Shown here piece by piece: positions 45,464 through 54,222 of a stretch of 64,000 bases of DNA (positions are counted from its first letter, which is position 1; the number at the start of each line of letters is the position of its first letter). The notes beneath the pieces are model-generated. The model had not been told where the DNA came from. It was given only the letters and a program-made list of their open reading frames with translations, and did no database searches. This stretch comes from Leisingera sp. S132 (GTDB lineage: Bacteria; Pseudomonadota; Alphaproteobacteria; Rhodobacterales; Rhodobacteraceae), in contig NZ_CP083553.1 of the NCBI RefSeq assembly GCF_025144465.1, positions 3,403,001 to 3,467,000 of the forward strand, in the 5' to 3' direction. Both the position numbers and the translations under genes were made by a program.

Positions 45464-46984
45464 TCAGTACCACGCATCCGGGATCTCCTCCTTGCGGCGG
45501 GCAACATAGGCGGCCAGTTCTTCCTTGACCGCCGCATCCATCGGCGGCGCCTGATACTCGTTCAGCATCTGGTTCCAGCGCTCATAGGCGCGCTGGCGCA
45601 TGTCCTTGGACCCGCCCTCTTCCCAGCTCTCGACATTCTCGCTGTCGCTCAGCTTCGGCTCATAAAACGCGGTCTGATAGTTGCGCATGGTGTGGTCTGA
45701 CCCCAGGAAATGCCCACCCGGCGCTACCTCGCCATAAGCATCGCGCGCCATCGCCTCGTCGCTGGTATCCAGCCCCTGGCTCAGCACCTTCTGGTAGGAC
45801 CCCAGCCGGTCCGCATCCATGATCAGCTTCTCGAACCCGGTGCACAGCCCGCCTTCCAGCCAGCCCGCCGAATGCAGCACAAAATTGGCGCCGGCCAGCA
45901 TGGTGGAATGCATTGAATCGGCACTCTCATAGGCCGCCTGCGCATCCTCGATCTTGGACGCGGTCAATGAGCCGCCGCAGCGCAAGGGCAGCCCGGCGCG
46001 GCGGGCCAGCTGGCCGATGGCGTAGTTGGAAATCACCGGCTCCGGCATCCCGAATGTCGGCGCGCCGGACTTCAGCGACATCGATGACAGGAAGTTGCCC
46101 AGCACAAAGGGCGCACCGGGACGGACTATCTGGGCAAAGGCGCAGCACATCATCGCCTCGGCCATCGCCTGCGCAACAGAAGCAGCGGTGGACACCGGCC
46201 CCATGGCACCCGAGAGGATAAAGGGAACAACCACAATCCCCTGTCCGCGCCCGCAATAGACTCTGATTGCCTCGGTCACCACCTTGTCCACCAGCAGCGG
46301 CGAGTTGGTGTTCACATTGCCCATGATGACGCAGTTTTCGTCCATGACGTCCCTGCCAAAGACGATCTCGGCCATGTCGACACTGTCCTGCGCGCGGGAC
46401 ATTTCGGTGATGGCACCCAAGTGCGGTTTGTCGCTCAGCGTCATATGGGCAAACAGCATGTCGAAGTGGCGCTTGGAGACCGGCACGTCGCAGGGCTCGC
46501 AGATCACAAACCCGCCGTGATGCAGGTTCGGATGCATGTAGGTGAGCTTCACCAGTTTCTCGAACGCGGCCATGTCGCCATAACGCCGCCCGCCCTCCAG
46601 GTCGCGCACAAACGGCGCGCCGTAGATCGGCGCGAAGACCTGATTGTTACCGCCAATGGTGACAGACCGCACCGGGTTGCGGGCCAGCTGGGTGAACTCG
46701 CGCGGTGCCGTGGCGCACAGGGCGCGGATCCACTGCGCATCGGCGCGGATCGTATCGCCGTCGATCTTTGCTCCGGCCTCTTTCCAGATCCGCAGCGCCT
46801 CCGGGTCGTCGCGGAAGGCAATGCCGACCTCTTCGAAGATCCAGTCGACCTGGGCTTCCAGCTTGACCAGCTTCTCCTCGTCCAGCGCGTCAAAGAACGG
46901 CAGCGAACGCCGGATCCAGGGCGAAGCCGGAGCGCCGGCAGGGGCAGTGTTTCTGTCGCGGGATGCGCGGGCGCGTCGGGCCAT
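45464..46984 (-). CDS. Trimethylamine methyltransferase (MttB) superfamily protein, no pyrrolysine codon
   Basis: This 506-residue protein matches the MttB family in length and motifs (FGRDVMDENCVIMGNVNTNS, YCGRGQGIVVVPFILSGAMG, GAPTFGMPEPVISNYAIGQL). The frame has no in-frame amber, so it lacks pyrrolysine; non-pyrrolysine relatives include the glycine betaine methyltransferase MtgB. It may transfer a methyl group from a quaternary amine. No corrinoid protein or activase is visible nearby. The ATG at 46984 follows GGAG; a start 12 bp upstream has none. Divergent from a LysR gene. Confidence 0.87.
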   Translation of the reverse strand: MARRARASRDRNTAPAGAPASPWIRRSLPFFDALDEEKLVKLEAQVDWIFEEVGIAFRDDPEALRIWKEAGAKIDGDTIRADAQWIRALCATAPREFTQLARNPVRSVTIGGNNQVFAPIYGAPFVRDLEGGRRYGDMAAFEKLVKLTYMHPNLHHGGFVICEPCDVPVSKRHFDMLFAHMTLSDKPHLGAITEMSRAQDSVDMAEIVFGRDVMDENCVIMGNVNTNSPLLVDKVVTEAIRVYCGRGQGIVVVPFILSGAMGPVSTAASVAQAMAEAMMCCAFAQIVRPGAPFVLGNFLSSMSLKSGAPTFGMPEPVISNYAIGQLARRAGLPLRCGGSLTASKIEDAQAAYESADSMHSTMLAGANFVLHSAGWLEGGLCTGFEKLIMDADRLGSYQKVLSQGLDTSDEAMARDAYGEVAPGGHFLGSDHTMRNYQTAFYEPKLSDSENVESWEEGGSKDMRQRAYERWNQMLNEYQAPPMDAAVKEELAAYVARRKEEIPDAWY

Positions 46985-47077
46985 AGGGCTCTCCATCTTC
47001 AGGCGTTGCGGAACAATATGACCCGGCGCAGGCGTTGTGACGGTTGAAAATTCTGATGATCTGGATAACACACAGTT

Positions 47078-47992
47078 ATGCAAGAACTCTGGAAACTCCT
47101 CACCAGCCCCCGCCACCTGATCGTTTTTGAGGCCGCCGCCCGGCACGGCTCTTTCACCCGTGCATCAGAGGAACTGAACGTGCAGCAGCCCGCCGTCAGT
47201 GCTGCGATCAAGCAGCTGGAGGCGTCTTTGGGCGTTATTTTATTCCGCCGCGGCCACCGCAAGGTGGAACTGACAGGCGCCGGGACACGGCTTTACGCAG
47301 ATGTCTCCAAGGCGCTTGAGGACATCCTGTCCTCAGCCAAAGCGGTGCGGCAATTTGGGCGCAATGACCATGTGACGCTCAATTGCTCCTCTGCTTTTGC
47401 ATACTACTGGGTGATGCCAAAACTGGCCCAGCTGCATGAGGCGCACCCTGATATTGACCTGCGCCTGCAAAGCTCAGACCGGGAGCCGGATATCAATACC
47501 GAAGGCATCTCGCTGGCGGTGCGGCGCGGTGACGGCAACTGGCCGGATTGCCACTCTGCCCTGATCGCGCCAGAGGTGATCTTTCCCGTCGCCAGTCCGC
47601 GGGTGATGGCCTCGGCGGTCAATCTGGCGACGGTGCCGAACCTGCTGCACGAGCGGCTGATCCATCTGGAGGAACCGATCCGGGAGCGCCCCAGGTGGCA
47701 GCAGTGGTTCGAGCACTTTGGCGTCACCGGCCGCCCGCCCGCCGCGGGCATGCGCCTCAACGATTATGCGCTGGTGCTGCAGGCGGCGATTGCCGGCGAA
47801 GGTTTTGCATTCGGCTGGCAGCATGTGACCGCGCCGCTGATCAAACAGGGGCTGCTGGCGGCGCGCAAGGACTGGGCCTGGACCACCGGATCGGGGTTCT
47901 ATCTGGTGTGGTCCAAGACACAGGACCTGGTCCCCAACGCCGAATTGGTACGGCAATGGCTGCTGGAGATGGCCCGGCCGGGGACCGCGTGA
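47078..47992 (+). CDS. LysR-family (GcvA-like) transcriptional regulator
   Basis: This 304-residue protein has an N-terminal helix-turn-helix (SFTRASEELNVQQPAVSAAI) and the effector domain with FGWQHVTAPL. It is divergent from the MttB-family gene across 93 bp, so it likely regulates that operon. A direct repeat CAGGCGTTG (47000-47008 and 47029-47037, 29 bp apart) in the gap may be a binding site. It ends one base before the convergent sitD stop. Confidence 0.9.
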   Translation: MQELWKLLTSPRHLIVFEAAARHGSFTRASEELNVQQPAVSAAIKQLEASLGVILFRRGHRKVELTGAGTRLYADVSKALEDILSSAKAVRQFGRNDHVTLNCSSAFAYYWVMPKLAQLHEAHPDIDLRLQSSDREPDINTEGISLAVRRGDGNWPDCHSALIAPEVIFPVASPRVMASAVNLATVPNLLHERLIHLEEPIRERPRWQQWFEHFGVTGRPPAAGMRLNDYALVLQAAIAGEGFAFGWQHVTAPLIKQGLLAARKDWAWTTGSGFYLVWSKTQDLVPNAELVRQWLLEMARPGTA

Positions 47993-47993
47993 G

Positions 47994-48857
47994 TCACGCA
48001 GCCCCTGTTTTTTTTTCCATGGCCCGCTGCATCGAGGTTTTCCGTGTCAGATACAGACGCCGCACAAAGGCCAGCACAAACAGCGCACTCAGGATCAGCA
48101 CGATGGTCGGCGCCGGCGCGCTGTCGAGGAAGAAGCTGGCATAGGTGCCTGCCAGCATCGATGCCATGCAGACCAGAACCGACACCCACAGCATGGTGCT
48201 GAACTTGCGCACCACCAGGAAGGCAATTGCCCCTGGTGCAATCAGCAGCCCGATCGCCAGGATCAGCCCCGCCGCCGACAGGGTCGCCACGATGGTCAGC
48301 GACAAGGCTGCCAGCAGCCCGTAATGGAGCACCGTGACCTGCAGGCCGGAGGCCTGCGCCTGCGCCGGGTCGAAGCTGTGCAGCAGCAGGTCTTTCCACT
48401 TCAGGACCAGTGCGGCACCAACCACCAGAGAAATAATGCCCGCGGTCCACAGCTCATCCGGTTCCACCCCCAGCATATTGCCGAACAGGATATGATCCAG
48501 GTGCGCATTGGTCTCCACGGAGACATAGAGCACGATGCCAAGCCCGAACATGCCGGAGAACACCACCCCCATCACGGTGTCCTGCTTGACCCGGCTGTTG
48601 CCGGACAGAAACCCGGTGGCGACAGCGCAGAGCATACCGGCGGCAAAGGCGCCGACAATCAGCGGCAAGCCAACAATGTAGGCCAGCACAATACCTGGCA
48701 GCACCGCGTGGCTGACCGCATCGCCCATCAGCGCCCACCCCTTCATCACCAGAAAACAGGACAGGAGCGCGGTCGGAATAGAGACGATCAGCGAGATCAG
48801 AAAGGCGTTCTGCATGAACGCGAACTGGAACGGCATCAGAAGCGTATCCAGGTCCAT
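47994..48857 (-). CDS. sitD: Manganese/iron ABC transporter permease SitD
   Basis: This 287-residue ABC-3-family permease has eight or so membrane helices and the pattern VMKGWALMGDAVSHAVLPGI near the N-terminus. It pairs with SitC in the inner-membrane pore. I use the ATG at 48857, overlapping the sitC stop by one base; the GTG at 48860 is an alternative. The C-terminus is basic. Last gene of sitABCD. Confidence 0.93.
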   Translation of the reverse strand: MDLDTLLMPFQFAFMQNAFLISLIVSIPTALLSCFLVMKGWALMGDAVSHAVLPGIVLAYIVGLPLIVGAFAAGMLCAVATGFLSGNSRVKQDTVMGVVFSGMFGLGIVLYVSVETNAHLDHILFGNMLGVEPDELWTAGIISLVVGAALVLKWKDLLLHSFDPAQAQASGLQVTVLHYGLLAALSLTIVATLSAAGLILAIGLLIAPGAIAFLVVRKFSTMLWVSVLVCMASMLAGTYASFFLDSAPAPTIVLILSALFVLAFVRRLYLTRKTSMQRAMEKKTGAA

Positions 48858-49738
48858 CACGCAGCCCCCCTTTGGGCGGCCGGGCCGCGCTTGAGCGCCT
48901 CGCGCGCCTTGCGCTTGGCGGCCAGCAGCCCGTGTTTCGGAGCAAAGACAAAGACCACAAGGAAGATCACGGTTTGCAGCGTCACAATGATGCCGCCGGT
49001 AGCTCCGTCCAGAAAATAGCTGGCATAGGCGCCAAAGAAACTGGTGAGGGCGCCAATCAGCACCGACACCAGGATCAGCCGCGGGAAACGGTCGCAGAGC
49101 AGATAGGCCGTCGCCCCCGGTGTCACCACCATGGCAATCACCAGAAAGGCACCGACGGTCTGCATAGCTGCCACAACTGACGCCGACAGCAGCACGAAGA
49201 ACACGGCCTTGAGCAGGCCGGGCCGCAGCCCGATGGTGCGGGCATGGTTTTCATCAAAAAAGGTGACCATCAGGTCTTTCCATTTCGCCAGCAGCACCGC
49301 CAGCGAGACAAAACCGATGACGGCCAGCTGCAGCGTGTCCTCCGGCGTGATTGCCAGGATATTGCCCATGGTTATGGTCTGCACCGAGACTGACATCGGG
49401 CTGATTGAGACGATGAAAAGGCCCAGCCCGAAGAAGGAGGTGAAGATCAGACCGATGATCACATCGACCTTCAACCCGGAGCGTTCTGACAGGAACAGCA
49501 TTGCCCCCGCCGCCAGCGCGCCCGCGATGAAGGCGCCCAGCGCAAAGGGCAGGCCCAGGATGTAGGCGCCGGCCACACCGGGCACAACCGAATGGGAGAG
49601 CGCATCGCCAATCAGCGACCAGCCCTTGAGCATCAGGTAGGCCGACAGGAAGGCGCAGACGCCGCCCACCAGCGCCGAGACCCACATCGCGTTTGTCATG
49701 TAGCCGTAAGTGAACGGTTCCAGCAGGTATTCCATCAT
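48857..49738 (-). CDS. sitC: Manganese/iron ABC transporter permease SitC
   Basis: This 293-residue ABC-3-family permease has [20 protein letters not shown], parallel to the SitD motif, and multiple hydrophobic helices. The double-ATG start (49738 or 49735) overlaps the sitB stop. A basic cytoplasmic tail follows the last helix. Confidence 0.93.
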   Translation of the reverse strand: MMEYLLEPFTYGYMTNAMWVSALVGGVCAFLSAYLMLKGWSLIGDALSHSVVPGVAGAYILGLPFALGAFIAGALAAGAMLFLSERSGLKVDVIIGLIFTSFFGLGLFIVSISPMSVSVQTITMGNILAITPEDTLQLAVIGFVSLAVLLAKWKDLMVTFFDENHARTIGLRPGLLKAVFFVLLSASVVAAMQTVGAFLVIAMVVTPGATAYLLCDRFPRLILVSVLIGALTSFFGAYASYFLDGATGGIIVTLQTVIFLVVFVFAPKHGLLAAKRKAREALKRGPAAQRGAA

Positions 49739-50652
49739 TGCTGGCCCCCGCCCTCGCCCTTGCTGTCGCTCGTCTGAGTCTTTTCGCCGTATTGGACAAA
49801 GGGGCGCTCGTCGTCGGTCAGGATGGTAACTTCGCGGGTGTCGCCGTCATCATGCAGCGCATCGCCGCCCAGGGTGAAGTGGCGCAGCACACCGCCGAAG
49901 GCGTGTTCCAGGTTTTCGCGGGTAAAGGTGGTTTCGGTCGGGCCATACCCAAGCACAGTGCCTTTCACCAGCACAGTTCGGTCGCAGAACTCCGGCACGC
50001 TGCCGAGGTTGTGGGTGGAGACCAGCATCACCCGGCCCTCGTCGCGCAGCTCGCGCAAGAGGGCGATGATCTGCTCCTCGGTCTTCACGTCCACACCGGT
50101 GAAGGGTTCGTCCAGCAGGATCACCTGCCCGTCCTGGGCCAGGGCGCGGGCCAGGAACACCCGCTTGCGCTGGCCGCCGGACAGCTCGCCGATCTGGCGG
50201 TGGCGGAAGTCTTGCATATTGACCCGGCGCAGCGCCTGATCGACTGCCTCGTGATCCGCAGCCTTGGGCCGGCGCAGGAAACCCATATGGCCATAGCGGC
50301 CCATCATCACCACGTCCTCGACCAGCACCGGGAAGGCCCAGTCGACCTCCTCCGACTGCGGAACATAGGCCACGAGATTCTTGCGCAGCGCGTCCTTGAC
50401 CGTCATGCCAAGGATGCGGATCTCGCCCTGTGCCGCAGGGACAAACCCCATGATCGCCTTGAACAGGGTCGATTTGCCTGCCCCGTTCACCCCGACCAGC
50501 GCCGTCACGGTGCCGCGGGGAATGGCAAAGCTGGCATTCCACAGTGCGGTGTGGCCGTTCCTGTAGGTAACCGTGACGTTACTGGCGGCAATGCCGCCGT
50601 CCAGAAGCGCGGCGCTGGTGTTCATGGTGCGGGTCTCGCTGGCATCAAGCAT
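49735..50652 (-). CDS. sitB: Manganese/iron ABC transporter ATP-binding protein SitB
   Basis: The protein has about 305 residues. It has Walker [17 protein letters not shown], the signature [15 protein letters not shown] and Walker [13 protein letters not shown], followed by the H-loop STHNLG. The extra C-terminal stretch ([16 protein letters not shown]) is not part of the nucleotide-binding domain. The start is ambiguous among 50652 (chosen, AGGA upstream) and 50625 (MNTSAALL). Confidence 0.93.
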   Translation of the reverse strand: MLDASETRTMNTSAALLDGGIAASNVTVTYRNGHTALWNASFAIPRGTVTALVGVNGAGKSTLFKAIMGFVPAAQGEIRILGMTVKDALRKNLVAYVPQSEEVDWAFPVLVEDVVMMGRYGHMGFLRRPKAADHEAVDQALRRVNMQDFRHRQIGELSGGQRKRVFLARALAQDGQVILLDEPFTGVDVKTEEQIIALLRELRDEGRVMLVSTHNLGSVPEFCDRTVLVKGTVLGYGPTETTFTRENLEHAFGGVLRHFTLGGDALHDDGDTREVTILTDDERPFVQYGEKTQTSDSKGEGGGQQ

Positions 50653-50702
50653 GGGCTGTCCTGCTGAGTTACACACAGAAATCGTGCTTTGTGAAATGAA
50701 AC

Positions 50703-50726
50703 GCCCCGCAAACTGTGTTGCGGGGC
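50703..50726 (-). terminator. Intercistronic hairpin between sitA and sitB
   Basis: GCCCCGCAA (50703-50711) pairs exactly with TTGCGGGGC (50718-50726) around a 6-base loop. On the transcribed minus strand it is followed by GTTTCATTTC. It may partly stop or stabilise transcripts so that the binding protein is made in excess of the membrane parts. Confidence 0.65.
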
Positions 50727-50746
50727 ACTTGGTTATAAAAACAGGC

Positions 50747-51649
50747 TTAGTTGGTAACCTCAGTCAAACCGCGGGCAACGGTTTCCGATGTGACCTTGAG
50801 CAAGTCCAAATAGGTCGGCACCGGGCCGTCCGCCTCGCTGAGCGAGTCGACATAAAGCTCACCGCCATAAGCCACGCCGGTTTCGCGGGCGACTTGCTCA
50901 GCCGGGGCGGTGTTCACAGTGCTTTCGCAGAACACCACCGGGATGTCATTTGCACGCACGCCATCGATCACCGCACGCACCTGCTGGGGGGTGCCGACCT
51001 GGTCGGCGTTCATCGGCCACAGATACAGCTCCTTCATGCCGAAATCGCGGGCCAGGTAGCTGAAGGCGCCTTCGCAGGTTACCAGCCAGCGCTTGTCCTC
51101 GGGGATTTCCGCGATGGAACGGCGCAGCGGTTCGATGGTGGCGCGCAAGCGGTCTTTGTACTCACCTGCGTTCTTGACATAGACCGCGGCGTTTTCCGGG
51201 TCGTGCTCGGCAAAGGCTTCGACGATGTTGTCGATATAGATCAGCGCGTTATCCAGCCCCATCCAGGCGTGCGGATTGGGCTTTCCCTCGTAAGAGCCGG
51301 CCGCGATCGGAATCGGGTCGATGCCGTCGGTCAATGTAACGGAAGGCACATCATCGAGGTTCGACAGGAACTGCTCGAACCACAGTTCCAGGTTCATGCC
51401 GTTCCACAGGATCAGGTCGGCATCGGACGCCCGGACGATGTCGCGCGGAGTAGGCTCATAACCGTGGATCTCGGCGCCGGGTTTGGTGACCGAGACAACC
51501 TCAGCCGCGTCACCCGCCACATTGGCCGCCATATCAGCCAGAACGGTGAAGGTGGTGACAACCTTCATCTTGTCTTCTGCCATGGCAGCGCTGGCGGCAA
51601 CGCCCATGATGGCAGCTGCGGATACAGTCTTGAGCAACTTCGGAAACAT
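50747..51649 (-). CDS. sitA: Manganese/iron ABC transporter periplasmic-binding protein SitA
   Basis: This 300-residue cluster A-I metal-binding protein has a signal peptide ([20 protein letters not shown]). Metal ligands fit the manganese/iron set His62 (GAEIHGYEP), His127 (NPHAWMG), Glu193 (CEGAFS) and Asp268 (YVDSLS), rather than the zinc set with a His-rich loop. It delivers the metal to SitBCD. The ATG follows GGGAGA. First gene of the operon, behind a duplicated metalloregulator box. Confidence 0.94.
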   Translation of the reverse strand: MFPKLLKTVSAAAIMGVAASAAMAEDKMKVVTTFTVLADMAANVAGDAAEVVSVTKPGAEIHGYEPTPRDIVRASDADLILWNGMNLELWFEQFLSNLDDVPSVTLTDGIDPIPIAAGSYEGKPNPHAWMGLDNALIYIDNIVEAFAEHDPENAAVYVKNAGEYKDRLRATIEPLRRSIAEIPEDKRWLVTCEGAFSYLARDFGMKELYLWPMNADQVGTPQQVRAVIDGVRANDIPVVFCESTVNTAPAEQVARETGVAYGGELYVDSLSEADGPVPTYLDLLKVTSETVARGLTEVTN

Positions 51650-51682
51650 CCGATTCTCCCTTTGAAGGCACGAGTTACACAC

Positions 51683-51733
51683 TGTTATTGCAAATCATTC
51701 GCAACTGTCAATGAAATTGCGAATGATTTGCAA
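51683..51733 (-). promoter_or_regulatory. sitABCD promoter with two inverted Mur/Fur-like boxes
   Basis: TTGCAAATCATTCGCAA (51688-51704) is exactly repeated in reverse orientation at 51717-51733. On the minus strand a consensus -35 TTGACA (51711-51706) lies between the boxes and a -10 ATAACA (51688-51683) follows after 17 bp, so the proximal box fills the spacer. Boxes of this shape regulate manganese uptake genes through Mur in alphaproteobacteria. Confidence 0.75.
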
Positions 51734-51757
51734 CAGCGGCAGCTTCCGCCGACCCGG

Positions 51758-53308
51758 CTACTGCGGGTAGCGAGGCTTGCTGCGCGGACCCTCACCAGTG
51801 ATCGCCGTCAGCGACAGCGTGTGGTCCATGTTCTTCATCCGGTGCCGCAGCATCATCCGGGTCAGCCGGTTAAGGTCATCGGCAAACGCCGCCTGCCCGG
51901 CCACGTTCTCCAGTTCCCCCCGTCCTTGGCTGTCAAACAGCATCGGCGGCAGATCGGCGGCGAACTCGACCAGCGTGAACCGCTCATCCCGCAGGATACC
52001 AAGGCAGGAATCGCTGGCGGTGGTGCCAAGCTCCTGCTGCCACAGCGTCGGCTCAAGCGGCTCCGAGAAATCCAGCTCCGAGAAGGAATACTGCCGCCAG
52101 TCCTGCGGTGATTGTCCGCGCAGGAGCGGCAGCAGCGAGCGCCCGTCCATGGAATTCGGCACCTCCTGCCCCACCCATTCCAGGATGGTCGGTGTCACGT
52201 CGACTGACTCGGTGATGTGATTTAGACTGGCGCCCGCGTGCTCCTCGTTACCCGGCACCCGGATTATCAGCGGCGTGTGATAGGCGGCGTCATAGACTGT
52301 CATCTTGCCCCAGGAGTGGCGGTCGCCCAGCATCTCGCCATGGTCTGCGGTGATCACCACCATGGTGTTGCCGTACTGCCCGCTGTCCTTCAGGAACCGG
52401 ATCACACGCCCGACATGATGATCCACTTCCGTCGCCAGACCCAGATAAACCGCGCGAAGGGTCTGGATGTTCTCATCCGATGACTCCAGATCCGGGAAGC
52501 CCTCAACAAAGCTGGCGGCGGTGCTCTTGCGCAGCAGCGGGCCAAAGAACGGGTGCTGGCCGACTTCCTGTTCCGCATTTGCCAGCCGCTGCGGCAGCGG
52601 CAGGCTGGCCGGGTCATACATGCTGTTATAGGGCGCCGGCGCCACCAGCGGCGGGTGCGGGCGGATGTAGGTCAGATGCGCAAACCAGCTGTCCTTGCCG
52701 TGGGCCGGCATCGTGTTGAGGAATGAGTTTGTGAGGAAGGCGGTATCGCTGTCCTCCGCCGCGTACAGCGCCGGACCGTTCAGCCTGGGCGCGCCGCCCT
52801 CCGGTGAGACCGGTTTGTAGACGTCCCAGTAGTTTTCGAACTCATAGCCGCGGCTCATCAGATGCGATTGCCAGGGATAGGACATTTCCAGCCGCATCTC
52901 GGTTACTTCATGGAAGCCGTTCATCGGGTATTCATAAGTCCGAAGCGCGGGATCGTTGGCGTCAAAAGCGCGCGGGTCCTGAGAGGTGTCGGTATAGCCG
53001 AACAGCATCGGCAGATAGCCTGCCTTGCGCATCTCGGTGGCGATGTTCGGCGTGTCATGGCGCAAGGGCGTGCCATTGCGGACCGAGCGGTGGTTCATCG
53101 CGTACTGCCCGGTCAGGATCGACGCGCGCGATGGTCCGCAGGGGTTGGTCACAGAAAAATGCCGGTTGAACGATACCGCCTCCTGCATGAAGTCGCGGAT
53201 GTTCGGCAGGTCCACATGCTCCGCCAGCGCGCCCGACAGGCAGTCTGCGCGCAACTGGTCAATGATGATGAACAGAACATTCCGGTTTTCGGGGCGTGCG
53301 GCAGGCAT
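51758..53308 (-). CDS. Phosphonate monoester hydrolase/arylsulfatase-superfamily enzyme
   Basis: This 516-residue alkaline-phosphatase-fold enzyme has the formylglycine motif CGPSR with Cys57, Asp17 near the N-terminus and Asp322-His323 (VITADHGEMLGD), the metal set of phosphonate monoester hydrolases. The stretches MNHRSVRNGTPL and LFGYTDTSQDPR parallel the Rhizobium and Burkholderia enzymes, which hydrolyse phosphonate mono- and phosphodiesters and some sulfate esters. Activation needs a formylglycine-generating enzyme, not seen here. No signal peptide. It lies between the racemase-like gene and sitA on the same strand. Confidence 0.87.
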   Translation of the reverse strand: MPAARPENRNVLFIIIDQLRADCLSGALAEHVDLPNIRDFMQEAVSFNRHFSVTNPCGPSRASILTGQYAMNHRSVRNGTPLRHDTPNIATEMRKAGYLPMLFGYTDTSQDPRAFDANDPALRTYEYPMNGFHEVTEMRLEMSYPWQSHLMSRGYEFENYWDVYKPVSPEGGAPRLNGPALYAAEDSDTAFLTNSFLNTMPAHGKDSWFAHLTYIRPHPPLVAPAPYNSMYDPASLPLPQRLANAEQEVGQHPFFGPLLRKSTAASFVEGFPDLESSDENIQTLRAVYLGLATEVDHHVGRVIRFLKDSGQYGNTMVVITADHGEMLGDRHSWGKMTVYDAAYHTPLIIRVPGNEEHAGASLNHITESVDVTPTILEWVGQEVPNSMDGRSLLPLLRGQSPQDWRQYSFSELDFSEPLEPTLWQQELGTTASDSCLGILRDERFTLVEFAADLPPMLFDSQGRGELENVAGQAAFADDLNRLTRMMLRHRMKNMDHTLSLTAITGEGPRSKPRYPQ

Positions 53309-53417
53309 CCGGGCTTCCTCGCTGGAGCAATTCAGGTTTCCGGAGACAATCTGTGGCAGCCTGCACGCGGATTACAAGCGCAGACTGTGCCGCTCCCGTG
53401 GGGCAGCCTGCCGCAGG

Positions 53418-53431
53418 TTGCCAGCTGGCAA
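53418..53431. promoter_or_regulatory. 14-bp perfect palindrome before the phosphonate monoester hydrolase gene
   Basis: TTGCCAGCTGGCAA is self-complementary over 14 bp in the 143-bp gap between the racemase-like and hydrolase genes. A direct repeat GGCAGCCTGC occurs at 53355-53364 and 53402-53411. Operator function is only inferred. Confidence 0.35.
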
Positions 53432-53451
53432 TTCCCGGACAATTTTAGCGG

Positions 53452-54207
53452 TCAGTCCGCCAGCGGCAGAGTGAACAGCTTACCGAACTGCGGTTGCGGA
53501 TCTGTCACGCCGGCAAGCCGCAGCATATGCCAGCCAAGCGCCTGGTTGCTGGATATGACCGGCACCCCGGTTTGCGCCTCAATCTCCGGAATGATCCGCA
53601 GGCAGCGCAGGTTGGTGCAGGAGATCACGATCGCATCGCAGTCTCCCTGAGTGACCGCCTTTTTGGCAGCTTCTGCAATGGCTGCCTCGGTTATCCGGGC
53701 CACCACCCGGTCGTCCATCTGTTCAAACGATCCGAAACCTGCAATCGCAAACCCTGCTGCTTCCAGCTTGGCGCGCATCTGCGCTGAAACCTCCGGCAGG
53801 TATGGCGTCACAAACCCAAACCTGGCAGCGCCCAGCGCCTTGCCTGCCGCAATGATGGCGGCCAGCGGATCAGTCACCTTGGCGTCCGGCAGAACGGTCT
53901 GAACGGCCTCAGCCACCTTGGCGGAGCCGATCACGGTGGAGGCCGAGGTGCAGCCATAACCGATCACGTCGAAGTCTGCCGCTGACGGAAAGAGCTTTGC
54001 CGAGGCAGGCAGATCCGCTTGCATCTGCGCCAGCGTCTCAGGGCGCACTTCCGGCACCATCGGGATGCGGCTGTGATAGAGCGCCACGCCCTCTTGCGCC
54101 ATCATCCGGGAGAATTCCGGCTCCAGCGTTTCGTCGGTTTCCAGCACGATCACACCCAGGGTGGCGCGGGTGCCGATACCTGCGTCCGTGTCATAGGGGA
54201 GCTTCAT
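53452..54207 (-). CDS. Asp/Glu racemase-superfamily protein (EutA/maleate isomerase-like)
   Basis: This 251-residue protein has two cysteines in the positions used by racemases and maleate cis-trans isomerases: Cys86 in GYGCTSASTVIG and Cys197 in VISCTNLRC. Members include maleate isomerase, arylmalonate decarboxylase and EutA of ectoine utilisation. It is the last gene of the M20-PLP-M24-racemase run, 15 bp after the M24 gene, with AAGGAGG before its ATG. The substrate is unknown. Confidence 0.8.
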   Translation of the reverse strand: MKLPYDTDAGIGTRATLGVIVLETDETLEPEFSRMMAQEGVALYHSRIPMVPEVRPETLAQMQADLPASAKLFPSAADFDVIGYGCTSASTVIGSAKVAEAVQTVLPDAKVTDPLAAIIAAGKALGAARFGFVTPYLPEVSAQMRAKLEAAGFAIAGFGSFEQMDDRVVARITEAAIAEAAKKAVTQGDCDAIVISCTNLRCLRIIPEIEAQTGVPVISSNQALGWHMLRLAGVTDPQPQFGKLFTLPLAD

Positions 54208-54222
54208 GTCCCGGGGCCTCCT

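Noticed and set aside
45464-46984. Pyrrolysine-containing MttB
   Set aside because: The frame is open without an internal TAG, so no amber read-through is needed.
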